Part shown: piece by piece, positions 49,201 to 60,319 of the stretch
Position numbering within the stretch: the first letter of the stretch is position 1
Layout of the letters: each line of letters begins with the position of its first letter
Source: Nissolia schottii
Lineage: Eukaryota; Streptophyta; Magnoliopsida; Fabales; Fabaceae
NCBI GenBank assembly: GCA_003254905.1
Contig: QANU01025522.1
Location: 23,142 to 87,141 of the forward strand
Length of the DNA: 64,000 bases
Direction: 5' to 3'
The notes under the pieces: model-generated
Database searches by the model: none
What the model saw: the letters and a program-made list of their open reading frames with translations, nothing else
What the model was told of the DNA's origin: nothing
Program-made: the position numbers and the translations under genes

Positions 49201-49579
49201 AGCATCTCAAATGCATCCTCCTCCTCTTCATCCTCATCCTCCTCGGTAACACGATCACGAGACAGTTTCTTCTGCAAAATTAAAAATACAGTTTCGTTTT
49301 CACCTTATCCTAAAACAACCGAAATATGATTCTTCCATTTTTTTATTGTGAGATTTGTACTTGATAGTTTGTTTAGTAAGATTTGACCTTGTTTTTCTTC
49401 TTGTTGGAGGAGGCGGCGGCGATGGGAGGGCAGAGGGTGCGACCGCGGGAGGAGAGGAGGAGGGAGCAGAAGAGAGGGTTCCGTTGCAAAGGCAGAGCGG
49501 CGGGAACAGATTGGAACCCTTCGCCATGAGAAGGGGCGCATGGTAAGCACTGAACGGCAACGGATGGAGCTACAGCCAT
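46202..49579 (-). CDS. OCP3: OCP3-type homeodomain protein (overexpressor of cationic peroxidase 3)
   Basis: Exons (minus): 49579-49388, 49271-48912, 47327-47019, 46342-46202; 1002 nt, 333 residues, all junctions phase 0 with GT-AG sites. Residues 1-60 are rich in Ser/Ala/Pro with few acids, like a plastid transit peptide. Residues 65-165 are strongly acidic (EEDEDEEEEDAFEML; DDDEISEEDLALLERELEEA). Residues about 259-318 form a homeodomain: QHRWSAQKRLKKAQVDTLEK, then, across intron 3, NIPRRRVVKWFEDKRAEEG, with the helix-3 W308-F309 and R313. This architecture matches Arabidopsis OCP3 (At5g11270), a regulator of drought and fungal resistance linked to jasmonate signalling and also reported in plastids. 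Intron 2 (48911-47328) contains a transposon. The homeodomain being split by an intron matches my recollection of the family only loosely. Confidence 0.9.
48135..48857. mobile_element. TIR transposon inside OCP3 intron 2, 723 bp
   Basis: Perfect 14-bp inverted ends, CAACCTGTTTGGAA at 48135-48148 and its complement at 48844-48857, flanked by a TAG trinucleotide on both sides. The CCTGTTTGGA core and 3-bp TSD fit PIF/Harbinger-like (Tourist) elements, although their usual TSD is TTA/TAA. Subterminal regions repeat GAATTGAATTC many times on both sides. The interior is pyrimidine-rich (plus strand) and contains a partial duplication around 'aatacctcctttg' (48514 and 48622). No transposase was found. 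It sits between a good donor and acceptor, so splicing can remove it. Confidence 0.8.
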
Positions 49580-51219
49580 TGTTTTCTATGCCTCTGGGTT
49601 TATCCTTTTGTCTTTCTCAACTTACTATCGTCGTGAGTGAGGGTTTTCGGATTTATAAACCACCCACGCTACCATCAATCATCAAAATGTTAAAATCACA
49701 AATAACAATATTTTCTTCTAGAGACTCATACCTATGGGTGTATTTAATAGTAAGAAAGGGAAGAATTACCTAAGTGAAAAGTGTATTTGGGAGTGATTAT
49801 TTAAGGGGAAGTGGAACGAGTCTCTTCCTTACCATTAAATTGGTAAGAATTGTTGTTCCCCCAATTTAGGAGGTTAAGGAAGGTTAATGGTACTTATTTC
49901 CTCTGAATTTGATAAAATTATTATGGTACCTTTAAAAATAATCAAACTCATTATTATTGATAATATTAAATAATTTAGTAAAGTTGGAAAACAAACTTAA
50001 TTATTTTTCCATTTCATTCTCTTTCATGGTAACAATCAAACAATATTAGGAGGATTCACCCCTCTCTCACTATTAAACTCTTAAACAAGGGAGAAACATA
50101 TAACTAGTCATCCTATTCTTCACATTTTCTTGTCACTCTATTAATAACTCCTCATTTTCATCATCTACAAAACTTCCAAGCACAACCTAAGAATTTAGAA
50201 GCAACTAGCATTGGTTTATAGGTGAAGAGCTTGGATGATATTCACGAGGTACTAACGGGTGTTTAACATAAGATAATTTATTTAAATTTTCAATAATTTA
50301 ACTTTTAAATTATGTGGTAATTTGCATTGAATTATTTGGTGCGACAAGATTGTTGCTAATTTGACATGAGGTAACATGAATTAGCTTCATGGGAGGTGTC
50401 TGGATTGCTAAATGATAATAATAATAATAAATATAAAAAATAGTAATACTAATGAAAATAAAAACAATAAAAATATAAATAATAATATATTACCTCATAA
50501 TCTCTTTTATATGTCAAACAACATAATGTAAATTCTCATTTACATTACATATGCATACCAAACACAGTAATGTAACATTACCAACAATTTAAAATGCGAT
50601 AATCTTTCTAAAATGTAATCTAGATTACTAAGTAATCTTGGAGACAATGTACCAAATGTCTCATAAGTTTAAACCTCAATGTAAGTAAAGTAATTTTTGA
50701 AGTATGAAAAAAAGCCTAAAAATTTGAATTCAGGCGCATTCACAAAAAATGGTGGGACTCATACACATGTGATTGTATTTTGAACAATGTTGGTGGGACT
50801 CACATTTTGAAAAAAAAGAGTACAACATTTATACTCCCCTTAACATAATTATGGACATCCATATAATAAAACGATGTAAAAATTGTCACCGTAATATATC
50901 CATACATGTAATACTGTAGTTTTCATAACAATGGTCACACAAAGTACATTCCCTCTGGCTTTTGGCAATCAAAAAAGGATGAGTGAAACAACCCAATAGA
51001 CATCTAAAAAATTGAGGCCACAGTGGTACAAAAACAAGTTGCTTCAATATTCTTCATGATACTTGAACATGTTGATTGATTGCTTTTGTCCAAACCATCC
51101 CTTCATGTATTAGAATAATTTTTGCATGATTTTAAGAGGTAGCAGCTAAAGTCTGTTTTGTTGATCTCTATGATATAGTCATGCTTCCACGTGTAAATAA
51201 ACATTCTCCAAATTGTGCC
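49580..51219. other. intergenic, OCP3 promoter side
   Basis: The first few hundred bases are presumably the OCP3 5' UTR and promoter. Beyond 49800 the DNA is AT-rich with small trinucleotide runs ((AAT)n near 50418) and no gene. Confidence 0.5.
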
Positions 51220-52130
51220 AAAATATAAAAGAAAAAAAAATCTTGCAACTACATAGCCAATAAATTGTGATTTTGGTTCACATGAATAAAGTAAATCTAT
51301 GAATAAATCTTCTTGTTAAACAAGAATTAAATCTTGCTAATTGGCTTACACTAAAAACTATATCCAATGGCGTATTTTTAGTGAGATATATTAGTGCTCT
51401 AATAGCACTAAGATGTGGTACTTTAAGAAATTTCTTGTCATTTTCATATAGTCTTAATGGATCATTATCAATTAATCTCACAATCGTTGGGGTACTTAAT
51501 GATGTGCTCAATCTATATAAACTCATTTTAGAATCTTCTCAGCTTTATGTGTAAGTGAAGACAAAATTTTGTCTTATCAAGATATTTCTTTAAATAATTT
51601 GCATATTTTGGAATCTCTTCTAGAGATTCAGTGATGCTTAAATCATTAACTTATGCTGTAATTATAAAAAGTTAGATACAAACCCTTTTATAAAGATACA
51701 TGGGTAAATGAGATCAGTTTTACACTCATATCTCAATAAGAATTGACTTAGACGATTATACTACATATGTCATGATTATTTTAATCTATATAAGAATAGG
51801 TGAGCCTTAATGAACAAATTTTCCTGAGAATTTCTATATGCTTCAGTTATAATGCTTCAGTCTTATGGGCCGTGCCAAAATTTTGGGTCAGTAAACTTCT
51901 GGTTTATTGTAACATATACGACAATATTTTGATAGTATAAACTGCAGGAAACCAGTTAGTTTTCGAATACATATTTATTACTTGGTATAAAAGTTGTAAT
52001 ATGGAGTATTTAATGCTCTCCTTATTTACAGTCACAACATGATATTCATTTTGATAAATATCTTTAAATATTAACAAGTTTTCTTGAAACAATTTTAGAT
52101 AATATAAAATTATCTGTAACAAACTTGGTT
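51220..52130 (-). pseudogene. Ty1/copia pol remnant
   Basis: On the minus strand, 51660-51220 reads through copia reverse-transcriptase C-terminal phrases: YLDKTKFCLHLHIK, VPHLSAIRALIYLTKNTPLD, FSVSQLARFNSC and then, in a shifted frame, SCEPKSQFIGYV. Upstream in the element's sense, about 51900-51800, 'FTDPKILARPIRLKHYN' recalls the GAG-preintegrase region (FTDPKIF..LWHDRLGHPG). Integrase and most of RT are deleted between them, and stops and shifts are common. No LTRs were identified. Confidence 0.75.
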
Positions 52131-54304
52131 TCTCTAAGTAGTATTATATCAGCTCTTTTGAAGCCTTTAATCAATTTTGTACTACCGACAATGTTTAATC
52201 ATTCATAATGATTTGTGTTTCTCTTGAAAAGAGAATAGTAGCTCTTTGTGAGCCTCCGGTTGTCTTTACGACTTGGTAGTGTATTATAAATTTTGTTTAT
52301 TTGGGAAACAAAATAGTAATAGTTTTCATTCATCTTTATGAATTGATAGATTGTAGTACATCATACATTTTGTTTATTCACGAAACAAAATATTAGTTCT
52401 TTTGGAGCTTTCAAACCTTAATACTACAAATGTTGTATTATCATTTTCTTATCTCATTACTATATGAGTAAGATATATTTTGCTTTTAATAATATTCATT
52501 GTCGTACTACTCACAAAATATAAGTACTATTATTTTGATCATTTTCTTCAATACAAAATAAATAATGATGATGATAATAAAAATACATATTATAAAAATT
52601 ATAATAACATATCACATAATTAAATGAAAAAAAATTGTCACATTTAATTACCAATGTATATAATATCTCATAGGATGGTTACAAATTTGAATACAAATTA
52701 ATAGCCATAAAATACTGTTATCTAAAACATTTGAATTAAAAATTCAAATTTAAGATAAATCTTATCTAAGATGAGTCTATAAAGTAATATATTAATCGAA
52801 TATATTATTTACTTATTTTTCTAACGATAATGGAAAAATCAATAATAATAATTTGATCTAAAAAAATTATAAAAGAATAACTCAATTAATAATTATGAGA
52901 TATACCATAATTTATTGATTTTATTGAAAATATTGAATAATAATAAAATAAATTCAATAAATATTAATGAAAATAAAGGAAATGAAAATTAAATATTGAA
53001 TATACTAATTTATTTATGAAAATTGGTAACAATATAGTCCTCTTCAAGAGGATATGAGTATCATATCATAAATATTCAAAATTAATAAAATATTTAAAAT
53101 CTCTTTTAGAGGTACACTCACTTCATGGAATGTAAAATATGAAAATAACATATTTTAGATAGTTGAATAATAATATTCATTCACTTCACGTAATGAACTT
53201 TTGACATGTTCACTTCTGCGAATATGTAAATATCCTTAAACGAGAAAATAATATATGTTGCATATAGTTTTGAATAATAAGGATACATTTGTTTTTGGAA
53301 ATGATTATCCTTTTTGTAGTATAATTATCATTCACTACTGGAAATAAGTACAATTACCATTTTCTTATAGGAATGTGTATAATTAATTACCATTCACTTA
53401 TGAAAATGATTTTGTTTTCTTATATGTTCAATTACTATTCACTTTAGAAAGTAATTCTGTTTTCTTGTAAATATCGTTATTATTCACTTTAGGGAAATGG
53501 TTTTCTTGTAGTTCTTTTTTTTTATTGGTATCATTACCATTCATTTCGTGGAATAATTTTTTTTCTTTTCATATACGTAACATTATCAATAATTCACTTA
53601 TGGGAATAATATTGAAATAAAAAAATAATAGAATAATATATATAGAGTAATTATGTGTTGACAAAGTCAAACCAAATTATTAACAAAAACATAAATAAAA
53701 ATATAATAACAATAATTAAGAAGATCAACTAATACCATAAAAAATGTGTACATATAAGATTAAAATATCTTTATGATTTTTTTTATAATGGACACATCAA
53801 AGAAAACATTACCTTGAAGAAATATTAAAAGAAAGATTGATTCGTTGAACTTCTTTTCTCACTTGAAGAGTAAACTCGTGCTTATAACTTGTTGTAAATA
53901 ATAATAAGGAGAATAGAATAATATAGAAAGAAGAGAATAAATAGAGAATTTTATTATTGAGAGTTTTAATGTATCATACATAAAAGGCCAAATGATACGC
54001 TGTCAAATATACAAGAAAAAATGATGAGATAAGATAAGAAATTCTTTCTAATCAAATATAAACACATCCAACAAATATTTCATAACAATAATTAGTATTT
54101 TCTAATACTTATCATTTTTTAAAAAGGAAGTAAAAATATTAAACTATTGAGAAACTACAAAGAAGTGGGGATAATACAGCGACTACTGTAACGGGAGGAG
54201 GTGGGTACAGCAGAGCAGATCAGAGCAAAGCAAGAGTGGGTTGGTTCCACCGTCCGGAGAAGCAGCATCCGATCAGATCAGACCATCCATCTCCCCCTTC
54301 CACC
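52131..54304. other. intergenic, very AT-rich, degenerate repeats
   Basis: No gene is visible until the promoter of the gene at 54305. 52210-52480 repeats 'ttttgtttatt(t/c)..gaaacaaaat' and 'agttctttt(g)gagc' units. 53290-53620 is a degenerate array listed separately. Both may be decayed copia sequence. Confidence 0.45.
53290..53620. repeat. degenerate tandem array, unit about 50-60 bp
   Basis: Five to six units contain ATTACCATTCACTT(A/T) followed by GGAAATGATTTTGTTTTCTT with drift. The same words start earlier, near 53160, as 'attcattcacttcacg'. Confidence 0.55.
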
Positions 54305-56098
54305 ATGCCAACTTCCACGGCAAAGTCCAAATCATCATCATCATCAATAACAACAACCTCTTCTTCGTCGTCATCACCGCCACCATCATCATCGAAGGGA
54401 TGGACCAACAACATTTCGTCAATTGCAGCTCGCATCCTCTTCGTCCTCATCATCTTCCAGATCCCTCTTTTCAGGTACGCCACTCCCCCCACAAAACACA
54501 ATACCCTCATTACAATGAAATACAAACCCTGCGGCTTTCAACGATGTTGTGTGTGGGTGGTTTTTGCTTTTATAAAATTGATTCTTGATTAAATTGATTA
54601 CATATATCTGAATTGATTTTAGTTAGAGATGATTCTGAAGTAAGGTGATTTATGTCTGTGTAAAAATACAGTCAACACAAAAGTGACCATTTATCACTTG
54701 TACTCGAATCAATTTTGGGAATGGTAAACCGAACGGACTAACAAAAGGCCATAATCGAGTATAGGGTTTGAGAATTGGTTTTAGAGGGATGGAACGTGAA
54801 TCCAAACATTTGGATACCCCCAATTACCCCGCAGGGCACGTGTTTGAGATTCATACGTTTTGTTTCGGTTGCTTTTACAGGGTGACTTGCAGATCTGGTA
54901 TGTGTACTACTCCCTTGCACGTCACGTCCTCACAGTTAATTGCCAGTGAGATCTTCCCTGTTCCTGTTGTCAAGGGCCTTCTGTACCCAGGTGCTGCTGT
55001 GAATGGCCTCATCCACAATTTGACTGTTCCCACTTGGGATAATTTGTTGGATTTGTATAACTTGACCAACGTTAAGGAAGCTCCTGCAGTTACTGATCTT
55101 CAACGCTTGGAGGTAATTAGCTCAATCAACTCATCCGTTTTATACATTTGCGTGTGCTTGGATTAGCTCAAAACAGCTTATGACTAAGAGCTTACACACC
55201 AACATTGGTTGGCTTAAGTGATTTGACTCTGATTCATCTTGAGTTAGTTTTTGATTTGGAGGAAAAATTAGTGCTGGAAAGCTTTGCCGAGAACGGCCCG
55301 ACTTATAACAAAGAAGCTTTGAATTAACTTTGGTTGATTCGAGTATTTTGATATTGATTCCCCTGTAAGAGCTAGGTTCTGATTGTAAAGGAAAAAATAA
55401 ATGCTGGAGACTGGAGAGCTTTAATGAGAAGTGAGAACAACACCCAACTCGAGGGGGATGTGTTAGAGGCCATTAGACTTTGAATAAATAGTGGTTTGAA
55501 CAAAAGCAATTATGAACTTCCTGAGACAGCTTTGAAAAAAGTAAAAGAAAATCTGGTTATGTATGAAATAAGATGTTCCCAGTTTACTTATTGTCTTTTG
55601 ATAATTGAAGTATGTTATGTTTCCTTTTAACCATCTTCTTGCATATTTGTGATTTGATATTCCTGTGACATGTCTTATTGCAAGTGCATATGGATTTTTC
55701 AATTAACTTCATTGTAGCACATCGTTTCAATCGTTCATTAGGTTTCTGTTTCTATGTTTATATTCATGCTCTATTGTTAATGTACATTGATTGTTTACCA
55801 GGTTCTTGCTGGGAGCTACTTCTCAGTGGCAGGAGCACTCGTCGGTATTCTAAAACCCGGCAGGATGAGCATGTTTGGGATGCTTCTAGTAACTTGGGGA
55901 TTGGTAAAGGAAGGGGTTTTAGGGAAGCCAGTAATTACAGATCCTTCAAGAGCCGTGTACGTCTACCCAACAATGGTTCTCGCCTTGATTTGTGCCTTTG
56001 CATCTGTGAAGTATGATGTGAAGAAGGTTGTTAGATCAGCCCCTGTCCGGTCCACAGCTAGACCCCTTCAGAGTTCATCTAAGTCTAAGCTGAAATAA
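54305..56098 (+). CDS. small membrane protein of unknown function (At5g11280-like)
   Basis: Exons 54305-54474, 54881-55112 and 55802-56098 join in frame (CAG|GTACGC to TTACAG|GG; GAG|GTAATT to TACCAG|GT) and give 232 residues. Residues 1-32 are a Ser/Thr/Pro low-complexity stretch. A hydrophobic helix follows (about 39-56, IAARILFVLIIFQIPLF), then CRSGMCTTPLHVTSSQLIAS and FPVPVVKGLLYPGAAVNGL, which look conserved and could lie in the organelle or ER lumen. Further hydrophobic segments are near 139-151, 158-170 and 188-203. The tail is basic. A membrane protein with three or four helices is likely. From memory, At5g11280, next to OCP3 in Arabidopsis and labelled only 'tail fiber', is the counterpart; that identity rests on position and general shape and needs a sequence search. 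Function unknown. Confidence 0.85.
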
Positions 56099-58936
56099 GT
56101 AATGCTCATGTTGACAAGTACAGATTGTACGCATTCCTCTCAAACTAATTTTGGAACATTAGTCCAGTTTTTCAAGAATGGTTTGCCTTTTTTGTTTTAC
56201 TGTATTCCTATTTCTTGAGATTGTTGATATTTTGAAGGGGGTAAAAGAGATTGTTTAGCAAGTAGCAACTTATTCTTTAAAAGATACCAGGTAATTGATA
56301 GAAAGTGGTTATTCAGCTCATTTTAATTATCTATTTGGACTAAATGACCAATCAAGTGACGTTTTCAGTCTCTCATAAATTAGTTTGGTGCAGCAGATAA
56401 GCGTTAGTATGAGAAAAGATAAATAAAAAATGGATGTATTGAAGAGAAAGTTGGAGTAGAATCTATTAAGGAAACGATGACTATCTTGCTTAAAATGCTT
56501 TGGCTATATGGTTTGGCTATGTGTGAAAAAAGACAAGTAGAGGTCCCGGGTAAAAAGAGATTAGATGGAGTGTAGTTTGCTAACCAAAAACAGTGAAAGT
56601 CCGACGAAAACCTTGAGAAAGTTACTATTAACTAAAGGCCTTGATTTAAATGACCTTTATGTAAATTTAGTTTTTGACTGTTTCTTTGATCCACATGGCT
56701 GATTTGACCTTATGAGGAAAGGCTGTTGCTATTGTAGCATTATAAATTAATGATAAAGTATAAACATTACAATACTGCAATTTTGCAAGTGCTCTGTTCG
56801 ATGCTTTATTGATTGCTCAACTTTATTAGGGTATATTGTTTGATGATTGGCTTTGTGAAGCTCCCAGTACCAACATATTTGCCTTTATGAAGTTCTGTTT
56901 CCATCTCTTTTAAATTGTTAGGCATGATGCTAGGTTTTGAGGAGATGCTATAAGCCAATGTTATAAATAATGTGCTGTCACCATTCAAGATTGTGCTCCT
57001 ATGATTTATATGCTACGATGTGTTGAATGCTTTCCTGACTTGAGAAAATGTGAAAGTTAATGATGTGGTTCAGATTGAAATGCAGTTCCTTGTTGTGTTC
57101 TGGTAAGACATAGTCAACAGAACTCAACAAGCCTGACAATAAAAACTATGGTAGAGTAAACTTCCTATTTCAAGTTTGTTTCCAGTGAGTCATTGGTGGT
57201 CTCAGCGAGGATGGAAGTTAGGAAGATACGGCGATTGATGTGTGTGTGAGAGTGAGAGAGAGAGAGAGAGAGGACCTTACACTGATTATATGTACTTGAT
57301 TTTCCACCATTCACCCTAAGCCCTTCTTTCTCTTTCTTATGACGAGTTACTTGTGTATTTCATCAGACAACTGCAAATTAAAACAGAGATAGAAAAGGAA
57401 TTTTAGCTTCTGCCACATTCCGGATATTATACTTGCAGCACTTCCCTGGTGTAAGTGAATGCAAACAGTATTTTATTTCTGTTGCCAGAAATTCATCAGT
57501 ATATCCTTAACAAGGATGGGAATGAGAGAAATGAAACAGCTACTGATCAAAGGAACAATTGCAATCATGTCTCAATCTATGTTGAAAACCCGCTGTGTTG
57601 GACTGTCGGTAAATTCTGTGAGAGAGGTTGGGGCTTTTGGCTAAGTGTTGCATATAGGGCTCCCAAGCAACTACGTCAAGCAGCGGAAACATTATGGATC
57701 CGGTGAAGTGACTTAAAAAAAAGATACTTAAGAATTTTACTAGACACAGAAGGTCACAAATTGTGGTATCTTTGGAATTTCTACTACGAACTAATGTAAA
57801 CGACTGCATCAAACTCACAATCTGAAACCTGGCGGAGAAATTGCCATGGAGAAAACATTGAACTTAACGGTGATGGCAATTACTGCATTACTGGTTTACC
57901 ATCATTTAAGTTCTACTGAGACCTAGTTTCACAGAATTACGAGCTGGCAATTACTGCATTACTGGTTAAACCTGTAGTGCCTACTTCGCATTGTGTAATA
58001 TGCTTTTGATTGAAATTCAGCTTGCTTTTGTAATCATGGATAGTCTACTAAGCCAAGTAATAATAGTATAACAACAGAGAATCATCATGTTTAACTTTCT
58101 CACAATCCGTTCGAAAGTGTCTTGCTGAGAGACGTAAATGCTTTTCAGAGAAAATTCTTTTGCAATTTTCGTTTGGAAAGCTCCAAACTCTAATAACCAT
58201 AACTTCAAAGTTTCAAATCGAAATTCAAACAAGCTAGTAACCTTTTTCTTGACCTGGATAGATCATTTGTGAGAGAAAACATCAATTTTTTACTTCGTTT
58301 TCTTTCCTTCCTTTTTTTTCCTCTCAATTTTATCTTTTAATCCAAACAAACCATAATTACGTTGCAGCCACTAGTATTCTTCTGCTCAGGTGCTCTTGAA
58401 TTTCTTGCTCATCATAAAAAAAATATTATTTATATTCATTTAACATTAAACATGGTGTCAACTTACATTTTATCTAATATTAAATAATAATTTTAATAGA
58501 ATAAAAGTTTCATTAAAATCTAATATAATGATAAATATGACATAAGTCAACACATTGTCTTTAGTAAAATGAGTCCTAATAAAGCAATTTCACCCATTAC
58601 TGATTAATGTTCAATAATTTTTTTACTGGTCAATTAAAAAAAATGGTATTTTTTCTACTAGTCACATAATAATTACATTTTGTGAGGTAGGTGCAAAGAC
58701 CCCTCACATAAATACCAGCCAGTAACCACAACCACCGACACAAAACGACAAAATCCAACGTTCTCATTCCCTCTTCAAATCAAAACGACATCGTTTCTCA
58801 GGCCACTCTCATTGTTCTCATTCATGGCTATCCTATCAGAATAAAAGAATTTAGAAATGTCAAGAGCACCGGATTTGCTTCTGGTTTACCACATCAGTTC
58901 CCCTTGCTTCTCTACAAAAGACTTGAAATTTAGGAC
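56099..58936. other. intergenic between the membrane-protein gene and DUF247
   Basis: The first few hundred bases are 3' UTR. A (GA)n run lies at 57248-57271. An 83-codon frame at 57455-57706 reads protein-like (CWTVGKFCERGWGFWLSVAY) but has no family I can name. A short direct duplication of GCAATTACTGCATTACTGGTT occurs near 57888 and 57946. DNA is otherwise AT-rich. Confidence 0.4.
57241..57271. repeat. (GT)n/(GA)n microsatellite
   Basis: 'gtgtgtgagagtgagagagagagagagag', interrupted GT then pure GA units. Confidence 0.9.
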
Positions 58937-58960
58937 TTGAAGTTTCATTGTACATCCACG

Positions 58961-59037
58961 GTAAGGTACAATCTCTTGGTCTTTTCCCACTTTCAACCTT
59001 TCGGTTTATTATTATTTATTCAATTTTTGTCTTTTAG
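58961..59037 (+). other. probable 77-bp intron in the 5' UTR of the DUF247 gene
   Basis: CCACG|GTAAGGTACAATC is a good donor. CAATTTTTGTCTTTTAG is a good acceptor with a strong pyrimidine tract, 10 bp before the ATG at 59048. The segment between is T-rich like plant introns, while its in-frame translation (hydrophobic, Phe-rich) is unlike the family N-terminus. Confidence 0.6.
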
Positions 59038-59047
59038 AAGAACAAGC

Positions 59048-60319
59048 ATGAATCACGAGGATTTTATGAGTGATATTCAGCGCATGCTGGAGAGTGCAGA
59101 GCCACCCGTAAGCAGCGAATGTTGCATCTATAAGGTACCCTTTAACCTCCGCAGGCTCAACCATGATGCCTGCACGCCAAAAGTTGTGTCCATTGGTCCC
59201 TTCCACCACGGCAACAACAACCCCAGGCTCCAAAACATGCACAGGTACAAGCTCATATACTGCAACAAGTTCCTCGAACGAATAAATTCTACCTTGGATT
59301 TAGACACACTGGTAAGACACATAGAACAGTTGGAACCCCGCGTCCGGCGTTGTTACTCGGACACAATTGACCTCACTCCGGAGGAGCTTGTCAAGTTGGT
59401 CCTGCTGGATTCTTGTTTCATATTTGAGCTGTTTTTGAGGAAGTTCTATGGAGATTGGGCAGAGGATGATGCCCTCTTCTCGAAACCTTGGTTGATCACC
59501 CAAATAATACTGGATTTGTTGTTGCTCGAGAATCAACTTCCATTCTTTGTTCTCGACCAACTTTTCGGTCAAGCCATTAGCTCTGGTGCTGGCAGAGTCC
59601 CCTCTTTTCTTGAAATTACCTTTGACTATTTTGGGCATTACAATAGTTCCAAACTGGAATATAATAGTGGTGTTCACATAAGGCACTTTACTGATCTGCT
59701 TAGAACTTTTCACTTGAAACCTTTGGAGACATTGCCGTTTAGGATGGGTAGGGCGAACGAATCGATGACGCATCTTCAGAGCGCCACCGAGTTGGTGGAA
59801 GCGGGAGTGACGTTTCAAGCGAACAAGAAGAGCAAGTGCTTGCTGGACCTGAGATTCTCTGGGAAGGTTCTCGAGATCCCTCAGATCATGGTGGATGATT
59901 GGACCGAGGCGCTGTTTCGCAACTTGGTGGCGTTGGAGCAATGTCACTACCCACACGAGTCCTACTTCACTGACTATGTTAGTGTCTTTGATTTCCTCAT
60001 AAACACCGACGGGGATGTGAATCTGCTTGTTCGGAAGGGAATTCTGGTGAATTGGCTGGGGGATGGCGATTCGGTTGCAAAACTGTTCAATGGTCTTGGG
60101 AAAAATATTACCCAAGTGAATTTTAGTAACCATTACTTTAGTCTTTGCAAGGAATTGGATGATTATTGTAGAGATCCTTATCATAACTTGAAGGCGACTT
60201 TGAGCCGCGATTATGGCAACACTCCTTGGCAGGCTGCTGCGTCCATTGCTGGAATCGTACTGCTTGTTTTCTCCTTGGTTCAGACAGTTTGTTCTGTCAT
60301 ACAAGCTAAGCAAAAGTAA
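59048..60319 (+). CDS. DUF247 plant protein (At5g11290-like)
   Basis: A 423-residue protein in one coding exon. The start MNHEDFMSDIQRMLESAEPP is preferred over an in-frame TTG 111 bases upstream because family members begin just before CCIYKVP and because a likely 5' UTR intron lies between. The N-terminal hallmark CCIYKVPFNLRRLNHDACTP-KVVSIGPFHHG is clear, then HRYKLIYCNKFLER, 'DSCFIFELFLRKF', LLLENQLPFFVLDQLF, 'ATELVEAGVTF', and a C-terminal membrane helix (about 396-418, AAASIAGIVLLVFSLVQTVC). This is the standard DUF247 layout, predicted to be anchored by its C-terminus. Biochemical function is unknown; DUF247 members serve as self-incompatibility determinants in grasses, which does not by itself imply that role here. 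No truncation or frameshift is seen. Confidence 0.94.
   Translation: MNHEDFMSDIQRMLESAEPPVSSECCIYKVPFNLRRLNHDACTPKVVSIGPFHHGNNNPRLQNMHRYKLIYCNKFLERINSTLDLDTLVRHIEQLEPRVRRCYSDTIDLTPEELVKLVLLDSCFIFELFLRKFYGDWAEDDALFSKPWLITQIILDLLLLENQLPFFVLDQLFGQAISSGAGRVPSFLEITFDYFGHYNSSKLEYNSGVHIRHFTDLLRTFHLKPLETLPFRMGRANESMTHLQSATELVEAGVTFQANKKSKCLLDLRFSGKVLEIPQIMVDDWTEALFRNLVALEQCHYPHESYFTDYVSVFDFLINTDGDVNLLVRKGILVNWLGDGDSVAKLFNGLGKNITQVNFSNHYFSLCKELDDYCRDPYHNLKATLSRDYGNTPWQAAASIAGIVLLVFSLVQTVCSVIQAKQK

Noticed and set aside
48976..49329. Ser-rich plus-strand frame opposite OCP3 exon 2
   Set aside because: Poly-Ser arises as the complement of the Glu/Asp-rich sense sequence; the sense frame is spliced in phase with its neighbours.
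51278..51526. 82-codon minus-strand frame as an independent gene
   Set aside because: It is a fragment of Ty1/copia reverse transcriptase flanked by stops and frameshifts, so it is listed only as a pseudogene part.
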